Origin: a bacterium
GTDB lineage: Bacteria; Chloroflexota; Dormibacteria; Aeolococcales; Bog-877
DNA: 64,000 nucleotides
Assembly: GCA_021795235.1 (NCBI GenBank)
Contig: JAJYPP010000009.1
Location: forward strand, 1 to 64,000
Direction: 5' to 3'
In this document: piece by piece, positions 29,787 through 38,166 of the stretch
Layout of the letters: each line of letters begins with the position of its first letter
Numbering within the stretch: the first letter of the stretch is position 1
Program-made: the position numbers and the translations under genes
Notes under the pieces: generated by a model
What the model saw: the letters and a program-made list of their open reading frames with translations, nothing else
Told to the model about the DNA's origin: nothing
Database searches by the model: none

Positions 29787-30368
29787 GTGACGACGGCGGG
29801 GCTGCTGCTGGCGGCCGGTGGTTCCAGCCGCTTCCTGGGCGCCGGGTCGAAGCTGCTGGCGGACTTCCGGGGGCGGCCCCTGGTGCAGTGGCCGATGCTG
29901 GCCGCCTTCAGCTCCGGCTGCGACGAGGTGGCGGTGGTGGACGGCGCGCTGGACCTGTCCGCCATCCTGCTCCCCGGCGTGGTCCTGCTGCACAACCCCA
30001 ACTGGGCTTCGGGCCAGGCGACCTCGCTCCGGCTGGGCATCGAGTGGTGCCGCTCCCAGGGTCACGACCGGGTCCTGGTCGCGCTCGGCGACCAGCCGCT
30101 GATCCCCTCCACGGCCTGGGACTCGGTCCGGCTGGCTGAGATCGCCCCCATCACCGCCGCCAGCTACTCGGGCCGCCGAGGCCACCCGGTCCGCCTTGCC
30201 GCCGAGGTCTGGGACCTGCTTCCAGAAGAAGGGGACCATGGGGCTCGCGAGCTCATGCGCGCCCACCCCGAGATGGTTCTAGAGGTCGAGTGTCCCGGCG
30301 ATCCCGCCGATGTCGACACCGTGGAGGATCTGGAGAGGCACCGCCTGGGCGCCTACCCACCGGGCTGA
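29787..30368 (+). CDS. mocA: MocA-like molybdenum cofactor cytidylyltransferase
   Basis: 193 residues. It starts TTAGLLLAAGGSSRFLG, the nucleotidyltransferase loop, and has LVALGDQPLI, the metal-binding motif, near residue 95. The cytidylyltransferase adds CMP to molybdopterin, giving the dinucleotide cofactor that CO dehydrogenase needs; the mobA in this window instead belongs to the guanine branch. GTG 29787 starts 3 bp after the XdhC stop. Confidence 0.85.
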   Translation: MTTAGLLLAAGGSSRFLGAGSKLLADFRGRPLVQWPMLAAFSSGCDEVAVVDGALDLSAILLPGVVLLHNPNWASGQATSLRLGIEWCRSQGHDRVLVALGDQPLIPSTAWDSVRLAEIAPITAASYSGRRGHPVRLAAEVWDLLPEEGDHGARELMRAHPEMVLEVECPGDPADVDTVEDLERHRLGAYPPG

Positions 30369-30452
30369 CCGCGGGAGCGGAGGCGACGGGGCCGCGGCAC
30401 GAAGGCGCCGCCGGGTGAGATCATGGCCCCCATCCGCTGCAGGAGGTGACCC

Positions 30453-31073
30453 ATGCTCTTGGAGAACTCACTCAAGCTGGCGATGCCGCCAGACCGCTTG
30501 ATGCCGCTACTGGAGGACCTCGAGCGGATAGCGCCGTGCCTGCCCGGGGCCAGCATCACCGAGCGGGTGGACGAGCGCACCTACAAGGGGCGGGTCACGG
30601 TCAAGGTCGGGCCGGTGACGGTCAGCTACGACGGCACCATGACCGTAGTCGAGGTCGACCGGGAGGGGCGCAGGCTGGTGATGCGCGGCGAGGGCCGGGA
30701 TCCCAAGGGGGCGGGCAACGCCAAGGCCACGATAACCATGACGGTGGAAGCGGCCGAGGGTGGAGGGTCGCTGGGCCGGATCCAGTCCGACGTCGCCATC
30801 ACCGGCCGGGTGGCCCAGTTTGGCCGCGGCCTGATGCAGGACGTCGCGGACCGCCTCCTGACCCAGTTCGCCCAGTGCGTGGAGAAGTCCCTGGCGGACC
30901 AGGGACTTCCGGAGGCGGCGGAGGCGCCGACACCGACTCCAGCCGCACAGGCCGTTCCAGCCGCCCCCACCGCTCCGGCACCGGCCCCGGCCCAGCCTCA
31001 ATCCGTGGGGATGTTGGGGATCCTGTTCAGCGTCCTCTGGAAGCGAGTCAGGAGCTTCTTCGGGGGATCCTGA
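30453..31073 (+). CDS. coxG: CoxG-like SRPBCC membrane-recruitment protein
   Basis: 206 residues. Residues 1-150 form the SRPBCC/CoxG domain (IAPCLPGASITERVDERTYK, VGPVTVSYDGTM). A Pro/Ala-rich linker follows, then a C-terminal hydrophobic/basic helix (GMLGILFSVLWKRVRSFFGG) that can anchor it to the membrane. CoxG proteins recruit CO dehydrogenase to the membrane and may carry menaquinone. AGGAGGTGACCC precedes the ATG. Last gene of the plus-strand maturation group. Confidence 0.9.
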   Translation: MLLENSLKLAMPPDRLMPLLEDLERIAPCLPGASITERVDERTYKGRVTVKVGPVTVSYDGTMTVVEVDREGRRLVMRGEGRDPKGAGNAKATITMTVEAAEGGGSLGRIQSDVAITGRVAQFGRGLMQDVADRLLTQFAQCVEKSLADQGLPEAAEAPTPTPAAQAVPAAPTAPAPAPAQPQSVGMLGILFSVLWKRVRSFFGGS

Positions 31074-31822
31074 CGCGGGTCGCCGCCAAGATCTCGGGGC
31101 AGGGCGCTACGAATCGCCTTGCGTCGGACCCGGGCTGCGAGCCGGTCCCCGCCTGGATCGGGGCTCTGATCCCGGCTTGCGCCCTTGGTCACCCTGGCAC
31201 CTCCGGCTCCGGGTAGGTCCTGGACCGTTGCCAACCACCAAGCAGTCGCACCATCCAGCGATCGTTGAGTCATGAAGGAATGGCACCGTAGTAGCAGTGG
31301 GGATGGGGAGCGGAGGGGACGGGCGTGGAGGTTGGGGGAGCTGGGGGACAACGCCCGGGGTGGTCGTGGTCACAGAGTGATGGTTCCGCGCCTCCTGGGT
31401 GTCGCTGCGGCGACACCCAGGTTCGGCCCTACATCCATCAGGTGATTCGGGCGCCGTTGGGACCGTGATCGGAGCCCATCAGGCACTGTGGACGACTCCC
31501 GAGGCAGCGGGCATGGCGGCCAGGCGGCGGTCGACGTGACGCTTGATCGTGAGCGGGCTGGCGGTGGTGCAGAGGGCAAACCCCGGGATTCTTGGCCGGG
31601 ATCCGCGAGGCCGGTGTGCAGCACCGGTTGCAGCGGGATGGTGGGGCGGTCACAGTCCTTGCCGACCTTGGTTGGCCACCGACTCCTTGCCGGGCAGTTT
31701 CATCGCCGGCTGGAAACAGTTGTTGGAAGGACGAAGGAGGTCGGAGCAGACGGAGTCCAGCCACCGCACCTGGTCCCCTGGTCCTCGCGATTTGTGTCGG
31801 CCATAATGTGGGGCATGCAACC
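31074..31822. other. 749-bp spacer without a recognisable gene
   Basis: Apart from one strong hairpin (31394-31421), I see no intact gene. Frames on both strands are short and give Arg/Pro/Ser-rich translations. On the minus strand near 31497-31600 a more protein-like frame reads LTIKRHVDRRLAAMPAASG before a stop, perhaps a fragment of an unknown gene. The spacer leads into a disrupted toxin gene, consistent with a degraded insertion hotspot. Confidence 0.5.
31394..31421. repeat. Perfect 12-bp inverted repeat, 4-nt loop
   Basis: CCTGGGTGTCGC and its exact complement surround TGCG. It lies 320 bp after coxG. Without a T tract it is a weak terminator candidate; it could be the end of a small element or a protein-binding site. 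Confidence 0.55.
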
Positions 31823-32077
31823 ATGGAGGTTCTCTTCACCAGCTCCTAACACCACGGCATTGCCCGCGCCCGCACCCTGTACGTCCTCGCTCACCACGTC
31901 TTGGCCTTCGACGTCGGGGATGGCATGACGTTGTACGTCGGTCCGGATCGCGGGGGCATCGACCTGGAGGTCGGAACAGTCCCGGAGTACGCGGGAGGCA
32001 CCTACATCGTCCATGTGATGAAACTCCGGTCGCAGTTCGTCGCGGAATACAGGAGCCTGGCGCCATGGGACGAATGA
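31823..32077 (+). pseudogene. Toxin-like small protein with in-frame nonsense codon
   Basis: From ATG 31823 the frame reads MEVLFTSS, then TAA (31847-31849), then 75 further codons ending in LAPWDE at a stop at 32075. The downstream part has the shape of a small family of RelE/BrnT-like toxins that pair with ribbon-helix-helix proteins: HGIARARTLYVLAHHVLAFD, GMTLYVGPDRGGIDLEVG and YIVHVMKLRSQF. The intact family needs the segment the stop interrupts (start ... HGI). No alternative ATG or GTG exists between the stop and residue 35, so the gene is probably inactivated. Its last codon overlaps the antitoxin ATG. Confidence 0.7.
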
Positions 32078-32334
32078 CAAGCGGGCATGGCATGACTGAC
32101 GGCGAGGCAGAGGCCTGGGCAGATCGCTTTGAGCGCCTGGAGCTGGAGGACCTACGCCCGAGCAGACCTGGTCCTGGCATCCGAGGCCGGCCGTCGCTGA
32201 ACGGACTCGAGAAGCACTCACCCAAGGTACAAGCCCGTGTGCCCCAGCCTCTTTACGACAAACTCACTCGCCGCGCTCGCGCAGCGGGAACCACGGTCAG
32301 CGCGGTGCTGCGCGAAGCCATCGAGAAGCTGTAG
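32074..32334 (+). CDS. Ribbon-helix-helix antitoxin
   Basis: 86 residues. The C-terminal half reads VQARVPQPLYDKLTRRARAA and TTVSAVLREAIEKL, a ribbon-helix-helix DNA-binding domain: one beta strand and two helices. It is the expected antitoxin and autorepressor. ATG 32074 overlaps the toxin stop (ATGA); another ATG at 32065 is possible. Unlike the toxin frame this one is intact. Confidence 0.75.
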   Translation: MTSGHGMTDGEAEAWADRFERLELEDLRPSRPGPGIRGRPSLNGLEKHSPKVQARVPQPLYDKLTRRARAAGTTVSAVLREAIEKL

Positions 32335-32427
32335 CAGCTGAAGCCGTCGAGTGGCGCGGGTCCCGCTCCGACAGTGGGGAGGAGCCCGCCGGGATCAGCA
32401 CCACCCTCGCGCCCGGTCGAGCACCGG

Positions 32428-32512
32428 TCAGCCGTTGACGTGCGGGACCTGCCCGGTGACATAGGCGGCACTGCCCGATAGGAGCTCCACGACTTCTCGC
32501 ATACCGGCCGCC
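32428..32512 (-). pseudogene. C-terminal fragment of a short-chain dehydrogenase
   Basis: On the minus strand 27 codons end with MREVVELLSGSAAYVTGQVP followed by HVNG and a stop. This is the typical last strand of the SDR family, where AYVTGQxxxVNGG follows the substrate loop. Everything upstream is replaced by the end of the ureohydrolase gene. It is a remnant of a larger gene; the ureohydrolase apparently moved in beside it. Confidence 0.65.
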
Positions 32513-33547
32513 TCAGCCCCGGGCGGCGCGGGAGGGCTCACCCAGGGCCGCCATGCCGCGGGCCCCACGGCGCTTGGCGGCAACCGCGGAGATGAACTCC
32601 ATGATGCAGCGGTTGGCGTTCTGGGCGGTGAGCTCGGCGGGGTCGTTGGCGGGCGCCACCTCGACCACGTCCATGGCCACTACCGGCGTGTGCAGCGCCA
32701 CCTGACGGATGGCGCGCAGCAGGTCGGCGGGGTCCATCCCTCCCGGCTCCGGGGTTCCCGTGCCGGGGGCGAAGCCGGGATCGAGGACATCGATGTCGAC
32801 CGACACGTAGATCAGCTCGGGCCCGTCCATCGCCTCCCCCACCGCCCGGCGCACCACCTCGGCGACTCCCAGCCGCCAGATCTCCTCCATCGGGTGCCAG
32901 CGCATGCCCTGCTCCCGCATCCAGTCGAAGACCTCCTTGGGGGGCCAGTACCCGCGCAGTCCGATCTGGATGAAGTTGGGTCCCGGCACCGCCCCCGACT
33001 CCACCAGCCTTCGCATGGGGGTGCCGTGGGAGAGGGGGTTGCCGAAGCTGTCGGCGGCCGTGTCGGCATGGGCGTCGAAGTGGACTATCCCCAGCTTGCC
33101 GCGCCCGACCGAGTCGGCGACCGCGGTCGCCGACGGCAGGGTGATCGAATGGTCCCCGCCGATCACGACCGGAATTATGTCCCGGCTGGCGATCTGGCGG
33201 ACGCGCTCGTAGATCGCCTGGTGGGACGCCTCCGTCTGCCCGGGCGGGCAGACGGCATCCCCGTAGTCCACCACCGTCAGCTCCTCAAAGGGCGCGACCT
33301 CCAGGTCCAGGTGCCATCCGGGAATCTGGTAGTTGGCGATCCTGACCGCTCTGGGGCCGAACCGAGCTCCGGGGCGGTAGGTGGTCGCGTCATCGAAGGG
33401 GGCACCCATGATCGCGAAGTCAGGGCGCCATTGGTCGAGCTCAGCCTCCTCCGAAATCCCAGCCACCTTGGAGAACGTGGTCGGGCCCAGATAGGCCGGC
33501 CCGTCCATCTGCGCCCGAAGGTGGGGGGGAATCTTCGGCCTGATCAT
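32513..33547 (-). CDS. Ureohydrolase (agmatinase/arginase family)
   Basis: 344 residues of the arginase fold with two metal-binding signatures: GGDHSITLP and IVHFDAHADTAADSFGNPLS in the first half, and VSVDIDVLDPGFAPGTGTPE in the second. It hydrolyses a guanidino compound to urea plus an amine; agmatinase, guanidinobutyrase and nickel-dependent guanidine hydrolase are all possible. GGAGGAG lies eight bases before ATG 33547, so I chose it over the TTG six bases upstream. It is alone, in the same direction as the MarR gene about 100 bp upstream. Given the nearby purine cluster, a nitrogen-recovery role is reasonable but unproven. Confidence 0.85.
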   Translation of the reverse strand: MIRPKIPPHLRAQMDGPAYLGPTTFSKVAGISEEAELDQWRPDFAIMGAPFDDATTYRPGARFGPRAVRIANYQIPGWHLDLEVAPFEELTVVDYGDAVCPPGQTEASHQAIYERVRQIASRDIIPVVIGGDHSITLPSATAVADSVGRGKLGIVHFDAHADTAADSFGNPLSHGTPMRRLVESGAVPGPNFIQIGLRGYWPPKEVFDWMREQGMRWHPMEEIWRLGVAEVVRRAVGEAMDGPELIYVSVDIDVLDPGFAPGTGTPEPGGMDPADLLRAIRQVALHTPVVAMDVVEVAPANDPAELTAQNANRCIMEFISAVAAKRRGARGMAALGEPSRAARG

Positions 33548-33652
33548 GCGCAACTCCTCCGCTGCGACCGGGACGCCGGGAGGCGCCTGCCGGGAGCATG
33601 GTCTTGGGTCGTCACCCGGCGGCCCATTATCGTCGGCGGCAGAGAATCGGGG

Positions 33653-34135
33653 TCACTCGCTGTCGGGCTCGAGCTCCAGACGCTCCACCCGCACCCGCCC
33701 GTTGATGCCGAGGTACACCGCCATGATCCGCTCCAGCAGCTGCTCGAAGGCGGCCGGATCCCAGCCCTCGACCAGCGAGCGCAGGCGCTCGCGATGGCTC
33801 TGGGCGATGCGCTCGACCACCTTCCACCCCTCCGGCGTCAACCGCAGCGTCACCCGCCTGCGATCCCGACCGAGCGGGCAGCGCTCGATCAGGCCGGCCT
33901 CAACCAGAGCCCGGGCGAGCACTGAGGTGTGGGCCCGGCTGCTGGCCAGGTGGTCCACCAGGTCCTGCTCGGCCAGCCCTCCCGGTCCCGCGCCCCCGAG
34001 CACCAGGACCGCGTGATAGCCCATCTGGCTCAACCCGAACTCCGCGGCGCTGCTGTCCAGGGCGGTGAGCGCCCGCCGGAAGATGTACCGCAGCTCACTG
34101 CGGAAGGCCAGCTGCTCGACCAGAGCCGGATCCAC
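33653..34135 (-). CDS. MarR-family transcriptional regulator
   Basis: 160 residues, winged helix. Recognisable: FGLSQMGYHAVLVL, the DNA-recognition part LVDHLASSRAHTSVLARALVE and the wing CPLGRDRRRVTLRLTPEGWK. The GTG at 34135 is my best estimate; the frame is open through the preceding transpeptidase gene but only this part matches the family. It lies 53 bp downstream of the L,D-transpeptidase and 105 bp upstream of the ureohydrolase, all in one direction, so its target could be either. Confidence 0.75.
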   Translation of the reverse strand: MDPALVEQLAFRSELRYIFRRALTALDSSAAEFGLSQMGYHAVLVLGGAGPGGLAEQDLVDHLASSRAHTSVLARALVEAGLIERCPLGRDRRRVTLRLTPEGWKVVERIAQSHRERLRSLVEGWDPAAFEQLLERIMAVYLGINGRVRVERLELEPDSE

Positions 34136-34188
34136 CTCCTGGTGAGGCCCGATCTCCTCCGGCCCGGCCTCGGTCGGCCCGGGCGGGC

Positions 34189-35562
34189 TCAGTTGACGAC
34201 CACCACCGTGGTCCCCATGGGAGTCCAGCCGTAGACCCAGGCCATCACCGACCCGGGCGTCTGCACGCAGCCATGGCTGGCGTCCGGGCCGTTCTGGGAT
34301 CCGGGCCCGTAGACCGAGGTGGGCTCCCACGGGGCGTCATGGATGTAGTACCCGCCCTGATCGAACTCCATCACCCAGTTGACCGGGCTGGTCGGGTACC
34401 AGAACGGGGATCCCGGCGGCCAGGGGGAGATGAAGACGTAGGGGGACTGCTTGTCGAAGATGTGGTAGGTCCCGGTCGGAGTGCGCAGCAGGTGCCGACC
34501 GGTGGTGACCGGGGTCGCCCTGACGGCGCAGCCGTTGTCGTAGAACACCATCTCCTGGAGCGACAAGGAGATCAGGATGGACTTGCCGGAGATGGTCGTG
34601 TGCCCGCACCGGTCGGAGCTGAGGCTGGCCTGGGTCTCCTGCTGCAGGGAGTTCAGGGTCTTCTGTACCGCCACCAGTTGGGCAGCCGTCTGAGCTGCCG
34701 TCAGGGCCGTCTGTGAGCTCTGGTAGCTGGCCAGGTAGGCCGACGACTGCGGGGTCTGCTCCGCCGCCGCCTGGTCCACCAGGTCCATGACCGCCAGCGA
34801 CTGGGAGACCAGCTGGTCGTTGAGCCCGATGTCCGCCCGCAGCGCGGTCAGCTGGGCCCGTAGCGCCGCGGTCTGGCTGCTCGCGGGCTGGCCCGCGGCC
34901 AGCGCCTGCCGCAGGGCCGCCGCGTCCTGGGGGACCTCCAGCGGCGAGAGGTTGTCGCTCCTGGCGATCGCCTCCAGCTGGGCGGCCTGCTGCAGCAGGC
35001 CGCCGGGGGCCGCGGCGATGGTGACGCTGGCGGCGGCCTTGGCCTGCGCCGCCCTGACCTGGGCCCGGGCCTGGGCCAGGCTCAGCTGGATCTGCGAGAC
35101 CAAAGACTCCAGAGACCCGGGGGTAGTGGCGGAGGTGAGCTTGGCCGACCATGCCTGCTCCTGCTTGGTGTTCGAACCAGCGAGCCAGGCGGAGTTCCCC
35201 GAGTAGAACTTCTGGTAGCTGGCCAGGTAGGTCCGCGCCTGGCCCCGGGCATCGATCAGCGACTGCTCCCAGTCGCGACCGGCGGTCTGCCGGATCTGCG
35301 TCAGACGCAGCGAGAGGTTGGATATGAGAAAGGTTGGTGACCACCACCTGATGGATGCGACCTGATCCAGCTGCACCCGCAGCTGCTTGGCCTGAGCGGC
35401 GGGCAGGCCCTGGCTCTGGTACAGAGCCAGCTGCTGACTGAGGGACGTTTGCTGCTGCCGCACGCTGGACGAGCGGGAGTAGGAGAGTCCCAGGTCAGCC
35501 CCGGCCACCAGGACAACCATAACCCCCACCACCACCACCGCCCGACCGGTCCTTCGCATCAT
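34189..35562 (-). CDS. Secreted or anchored L,D-transpeptidase
   Basis: 457 residues. N-terminal membrane segment (RAVVVVGVMVVLVAGADLGL), then a long Gln/Ala/Ser-rich coiled-coil region (about 40-310), and a YkuD catalytic domain at about 330-457. The catalytic signature is HDAPWEP followed by ASHGCVQTP with C432. Such enzymes make 3-3 crosslinks in peptidoglycan or attach proteins to it, in the cell envelope. Of the two adjacent ATGs, the second (35559) has better spacing to AGGAG. Confidence 0.85.
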   Translation of the reverse strand: MMRRTGRAVVVVGVMVVLVAGADLGLSYSRSSSVRQQQTSLSQQLALYQSQGLPAAQAKQLRVQLDQVASIRWWSPTFLISNLSLRLTQIRQTAGRDWEQSLIDARGQARTYLASYQKFYSGNSAWLAGSNTKQEQAWSAKLTSATTPGSLESLVSQIQLSLAQARAQVRAAQAKAAASVTIAAAPGGLLQQAAQLEAIARSDNLSPLEVPQDAAALRQALAAGQPASSQTAALRAQLTALRADIGLNDQLVSQSLAVMDLVDQAAAEQTPQSSAYLASYQSSQTALTAAQTAAQLVAVQKTLNSLQQETQASLSSDRCGHTTISGKSILISLSLQEMVFYDNGCAVRATPVTTGRHLLRTPTGTYHIFDKQSPYVFISPWPPGSPFWYPTSPVNWVMEFDQGGYYIHDAPWEPTSVYGPGSQNGPDASHGCVQTPGSVMAWVYGWTPMGTTVVVVN

Positions 35563-35654
35563 CTCTCCTCGTGCTCGGCCCGGGGCCGACCGTCAGTCGC
35601 CATCCCCGTTCTGTAACTCCGCAACGGCCCTGGTGGTAACGGCCCGGGCCATGC

Positions 35655-36431
35655 TCAGATCGATCCCAGTGGCTCGAGCTCGGCCACCACGGTCCGCCGC
35701 CGCTCATCCCCCAGTCCGAGCAGGTAGCGCGAGGCCCAACGGTCGGTTCCTTCCTCGATCTCCTCCCGCAGGCGCCGGCCGGCAGCCGAAATCGATCCCG
35801 CGGCCTCAACCAGCCCCCTCCGCTGGAGCGCGCCCGTCGCCAGGGCGACGTCCGGCTCCCCCCACTTGAATCCCTTGGTGATCAGGTCGACCTCACGCCC
35901 CTTCCAGAGCTGGGTCAGAACCAGAAGCTCCAGCGGAGAGAGGCCCGCCTCGGCGGCCGCGCGGTAGTGGCCATGGGCCCGGTCCTCGCGGATGACCATG
36001 GCGTCCCTGACGGAGTCTCGGTAGGGATCGCCCGATCTGGACCACCTGGCCCAGGCCGAAACGAGGCCACCCTCCGGCTCCACCCTTTCGGCCAGCTCCA
36101 GAAGAGCCGGGGGCGGGGTCGGCGAAATGCGGCTCAGAGCTCGCCCCGCAGCCGCCAGCGACAGGTCGACGTAGACGGGCGGGTCCAGCGCCAGGCAGCG
36201 GGGCAGCAGGTGCTCAACCAGGGAGCGGGGCGCGATGAACACCTCATCGGCCCACCGGTCCACCTCCATCACCCCCATGCGACTGGTCAAGTAGTGGGGG
36301 AATCCCATGGCCTGGTGCTCCTCGGCGAGAGCTATGACCTCCGGCTCCTGGCGCATCAGGAACCACATCAAATGGCAGACCCTATCCACCGCTCGGGCGA
36401 TCACCCGCTCGCTCGCGCCGGCTTCGGTCAC
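35655..36431 (-). CDS. SCO6745-like regulator or ligand-binding protein
   Basis: 258 residues resembling the SCO6745 group of Actinobacteria, all-helical with a possible winged-helix end (SPLELLVLTQLWKGREVDLI, KWGEPDVALATGALQRRGLV, SAAGRRLREEIEEGTDR). The MGFPHYLTSRMGVM stretch and SLVEHLLPRCLALD are typical of the N-terminal half. Function unknown. GTG 36431 overlaps the stop of the HhH-GPD gene (GTGA), so the two are co-translated. Confidence 0.65.
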   Translation of the reverse strand: MTEAGASERVIARAVDRVCHLMWFLMRQEPEVIALAEEHQAMGFPHYLTSRMGVMEVDRWADEVFIAPRSLVEHLLPRCLALDPPVYVDLSLAAAGRALSRISPTPPPALLELAERVEPEGGLVSAWARWSRSGDPYRDSVRDAMVIREDRAHGHYRAAAEAGLSPLELLVLTQLWKGREVDLITKGFKWGEPDVALATGALQRRGLVEAAGSISAAGRRLREEIEEGTDRWASRYLLGLGDERRRTVVAELEPLGSI

Positions 36432-37000
36432 CCGGCCCCCTTCTGCTCTTGGCTGCGTTTGTAGGACCGGTAGCGCAGCAGCCCCTCCTTGTCCTGCACG
36501 TCGCCCAGGGTCGGATGATCGGGGATGAGACGCTCCCAGCCCTTGGGCCGCACCCCCAGCTGCTTGGCCAGAACGCTCAACAAGGTTCTCGCCTTCATGG
36601 GCCCCATCCCCGGCAGCTCCAGGAGCCGTCGCGTCAGGTCCTCGGCATCGATTGCCCCCTCCCAGACCCGCTCGGGACGGCCCTGGTACTGATCGACCAG
36701 CAACGCACAGAGACGAAGCGCCCGCTGGGCCATCATCTTGGGAAAGCGGTGCAGGGCGGGCGGCCCCGCAAACGCTCGCTCGACCGCCTCCTGGTCCAGG
36801 GCCAGCAGGCCCGCAGGGGAGATGGTCCCAAGCCGATCCCGCAGCGCCCAAGGCGCTGAGAAGGCCCGCTCCAGAGGCACCTGCTGGTCGAGCAGAAAGC
36901 CCAGCAGAAGCGCCATGGGATCGGCGACCAACAGCCGATCGGCCGCCGGCTCGCCCGCGAACGGCAGAGCATCAACCGTGGCGGCGGGGAAACCGGGCAC
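36428..37000 (-). CDS. HhH-GPD-type DNA-repair-like protein
   Basis: 190 residues of a short HhH-GPD family mostly in Actinobacteria. LLGFLLDQQVPLERAFSAPW is the family's N-terminal helix and LLELPGMGPMKARTLLSVLA the helix-hairpin-helix. The catalytic aspartate and the iron-sulfur cysteines of endonuclease III are absent, so base-excision activity is unproven. GTG start at 37000. It overlaps the following gene. Confidence 0.75.
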   Translation of the reverse strand: MPGFPAATVDALPFAGEPAADRLLVADPMALLLGFLLDQQVPLERAFSAPWALRDRLGTISPAGLLALDQEAVERAFAGPPALHRFPKMMAQRALRLCALLVDQYQGRPERVWEGAIDAEDLTRRLLELPGMGPMKARTLLSVLAKQLGVRPKGWERLIPDHPTLGDVQDKEGLLRYRSYKRSQEQKGAG

Positions 37001-37464
37001 CTATCAAGGTTAACCGACGTGCCATCTGCTGGGCTGGCCACCTAAGTTTGGGGTCCGGCTTGGCGTACCGAAGGACGCTGTCATTGCGGTCGCGGGGCAG
37101 CGGCAGCGCGAGCGGCTCATCTCGCTTCATGCGCACGAGAGCAACCCACGCCGACACCTCGATCGGCGGTCGGAGCGCTGCCAGCCGAGCGTCGCGCAGG
37201 TTTACCTCGCAGTCGCACTCCGGCTGGGAAGCGTGGCCGTGAGGCAACGCTTCCAGGTCGTCGGCGGAGAAGGCCCGGGCGCACTGGCGGCACGGGGCGC
37301 TCTCTGCCCGGGGATGCCTGCCGCCAAGCCGGGAGGTGCGACTCCATGGCTGCCAAGCGGTGGCTCAGATCCAGGCGGCGAGGCTGGTGCCCTCTCCGGA
37401 CCTCGCTCCCCGCGACTCGCCGTCAGAGCTCGGCCCGCAGGCAGCCGGGCCTCTCTTGGCCTGG
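37001..37464. other. 464-bp stretch with a possible broken Cys-rich gene
   Basis: No intact gene. On the minus strand, a frame open from about 37364 to 36972 has plausible protein character: CRQCARAFSADDLEALPHGH, then PECDCEVNLRDARLAALRP and IEVSAWVALVRMKRDEPL. It has a CxxC ... CxC pattern like a zinc ribbon but no ATG or GTG start. An ATG (about 37347) in a neighbouring frame could connect by a one-base shift, so this is either a frameshifted gene or a fragment. Confidence 0.35.
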
Positions 37465-38166
37465 TCAGTAGGACGGTGCTGGGTCTCGGGATGGGCGCGC
37501 CCTGGACCCGGCAGAGGTGACGATCTCCACAGCGTTACTGGTACCAGCCAGGTCCGCACCGGCCTCCAGCAGGGCGACCACATGGGCGAGGGTCTTGATC
37601 CCTCCCGAGGCTTTGATCCCAATGTGGTGCGGGGCCCGCCTGCGCAGGTAGGCGATGTCCTCCGGCGTCGCGACCCCGACCGCGCCACTGCTCGCGTTCT
37701 TCAGGTAGCTGATCCCCGCGTCGACACAGACGTCGACCGCAATGTCCCGTTCCTCGGCGGTGAGCAGAGGCAGCTCGAGCATGGCCTTCAACGGCACCAC
37801 CCCGGCCGCGGACACCGCCGCCGCAATGTGGATCGCGAGCGCACCGACATCGCCACTACGGATCAGCCCCATCGGTAGCCCCACATCGATCTGATCGACG
37901 CCGGCATCCACCAGTGCCCCAATCTCCGCAACCAACCCTCGTGTGGTCATGGCCCCAAAGGGAAAGTCTGCCGCTGAGGCGACCAGTACGCCGGTGCCCG
38001 CCAGCAGCTCACGGCTGAGCGGCACCCACCGAGCTGGGACCATCGCCGCTTGGAAGCCGTACGCGACACAGTCGGCGCAGTGGGACTCGATGTCGGCAAC
38101 CGTGGTCGCGGGGGCAATTAGCGTGGACTGCAACCGTGCCGCGATGGGGCCCAGGACATCGCTCAT
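37465..38166 (-). CDS. deoC: Deoxyribose-phosphate aldolase
   Basis: 233 residues. DeoC splits 2-deoxyribose-5-phosphate into glyceraldehyde-3-phosphate and acetaldehyde. The Schiff-base lysine is in GIKASGGIKTL, and the first-shell lysine in LKAMLELPLL; the DVGLPMGLI strand precedes them. The start overlaps the stop of the nucleoside hydrolase (ATGA), last gene of the gntR operon. Confidence 0.85.
   Translation of the reverse strand: MSDVLGPIAARLQSTLIAPATTVADIESHCADCVAYGFQAAMVPARWVPLSRELLAGTGVLVASAADFPFGAMTTRGLVAEIGALVDAGVDQIDVGLPMGLIRSGDVGALAIHIAAAVSAAGVVPLKAMLELPLLTAEERDIAVDVCVDAGISYLKNASSGAVGVATPEDIAYLRRRAPHHIGIKASGGIKTLAHVVALLEAGADLAGTSNAVEIVTSAGSRARPSRDPAPSY

Noticed and set aside
31438-31928. 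Overlapping frames of 85-150 codons on both strands in the degenerate spacer
   Set aside because: Compositions are Arg/Pro/Ser-rich, and none matches a transposase or other family I could recognise.
33627-33925. Long plus-strand frames antisense to the ureohydrolase and MarR genes
   Set aside because: Shadow frames; the minus-strand genes have complete family motifs.
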